A stretch of DNA of 5,861 bases, taken from positions 1 to 5,861 of the forward strand of contig CAYYAU010000077.1 in the NCBI GenBank assembly GCA_964469765.1, written 5' to 3'. A model generated the notes under the pieces. The model ran no database searches, was not told the DNA's origin, and saw nothing but the letters and a program-made list of their open reading frames with translations. The position numbers were made by a program, and so were the translations under genes. Positions 5,822 to 5,861 of this stretch are shown piece by piece. Positions within the stretch are counted from its first letter, which is position 1, and every line of letters begins with the position of its first letter. The DNA comes from CAYYAU01 sp964469765 [NCBI: uncultured Clostridia bacterium]. GTDB taxonomy: Bacteria > UBA6262 > WVXT01 > CAYYAU01.

Positions 5822-5861
5822 GTGAGAAATCCCCAAACTTTAGTATGGGGATGAATCACGC
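5822..5861 (+). mobile_element. IS200/IS605-type end with TnpB guide-RNA-like hairpin (partial)
   Basis: ATCCCCA (5829-5835) pairs with TGGGGAT (5846-5852). After one A-A mismatch, ACT (5837-5839) pairs with AGT (5842-5844) around a TT loop. The ACTTTAGT tip and the following GAATCACGC resemble, from memory, the hairpins at the right end of IS605-family elements that form part of the TnpB omega-RNA. No tnpB lies to the left, since abiEii ends 24 nt before the stem. This is therefore either a remnant, a tnpB-less element, or the edge of an element continuing beyond the window. It could also simply act as a terminator-like hairpin. Confidence 0.45.

Noticed and set aside
5612-5836. 74-residue reverse-strand ORF over the abiEii 3' end and the terminal hairpin
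   Set aside because: It lies mostly antisense to abiEii, is Ser/Phe-rich as expected from an antisense frame, and has no family signature.

Overview
The window looks like a low-GC prokaryotic defence island, probably archaeal and possibly from a methanogenic euryarchaeote. The archaeal reading is an inference. It rests on a perfect TTTAAATA box in the only sizeable intergenic gap, no convincing bacterial -35/-10 pair there, and TTG starts on very short leaders. No rRNA or tRNA is present to confirm it. All genes lie on the + strand.

Left part (1-3751): remains of a Type I restriction-modification locus. It starts inside hsdM (N6-adenine methyltransferase; the true start lies off the window). 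A gene joining a PRiA4 ORF-3-like domain to a C-terminal SEC-C zinc motif follows with a 4-nt overlap. Next comes an hsdS specificity gene cut off at the start of its second target-recognition domain. Within a few codons of that break, a second reading frame continues as the C-terminal third of a YgjP/DUF45-type zinc metallopeptidase. The junction looks like a deletion that fused hsdS to the DUF45 gene. Because archaeal and bacterial Type I loci often run M-S-R-DUF45, the missing DNA may have included hsdR. No hsdR is visible. What remains could be a methylation-only system, with a half-HsdS that might pair with itself.

Middle (3752-3874): an AT-rich gap holding a 16-bp palindrome, a T-run, a TATA box and, touching that box, a perfect 20-bp inverted repeat just before the next gene. 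This looks like a self-regulated promoter.

Right part (3875-5804): a two-gene unit resembling an AbiE (Type IV) toxin-antitoxin/abortive-infection system. The first gene has an N-terminal domain with a D...ExK pattern like PD-(D/E)XK nucleases, a central winged helix and an AbiEi-like C-terminus. The second is an AbiEii-like nucleotidyltransferase with GG and DxD motifs. The potential nuclease fused to the antitoxin-type regulator is the most interesting feature of the window.

Right edge (5805-5861): a hairpin with an ACTTTAGT tip followed by GAATCACGC resembles the end of an IS200/IS605 element and its TnpB guide-RNA scaffold, but no tnpB lies to its left. The gene set suggests layered and replaced defence modules: a decayed R-M system, an apparently intact AbiE-like pair, and a transposon trace.
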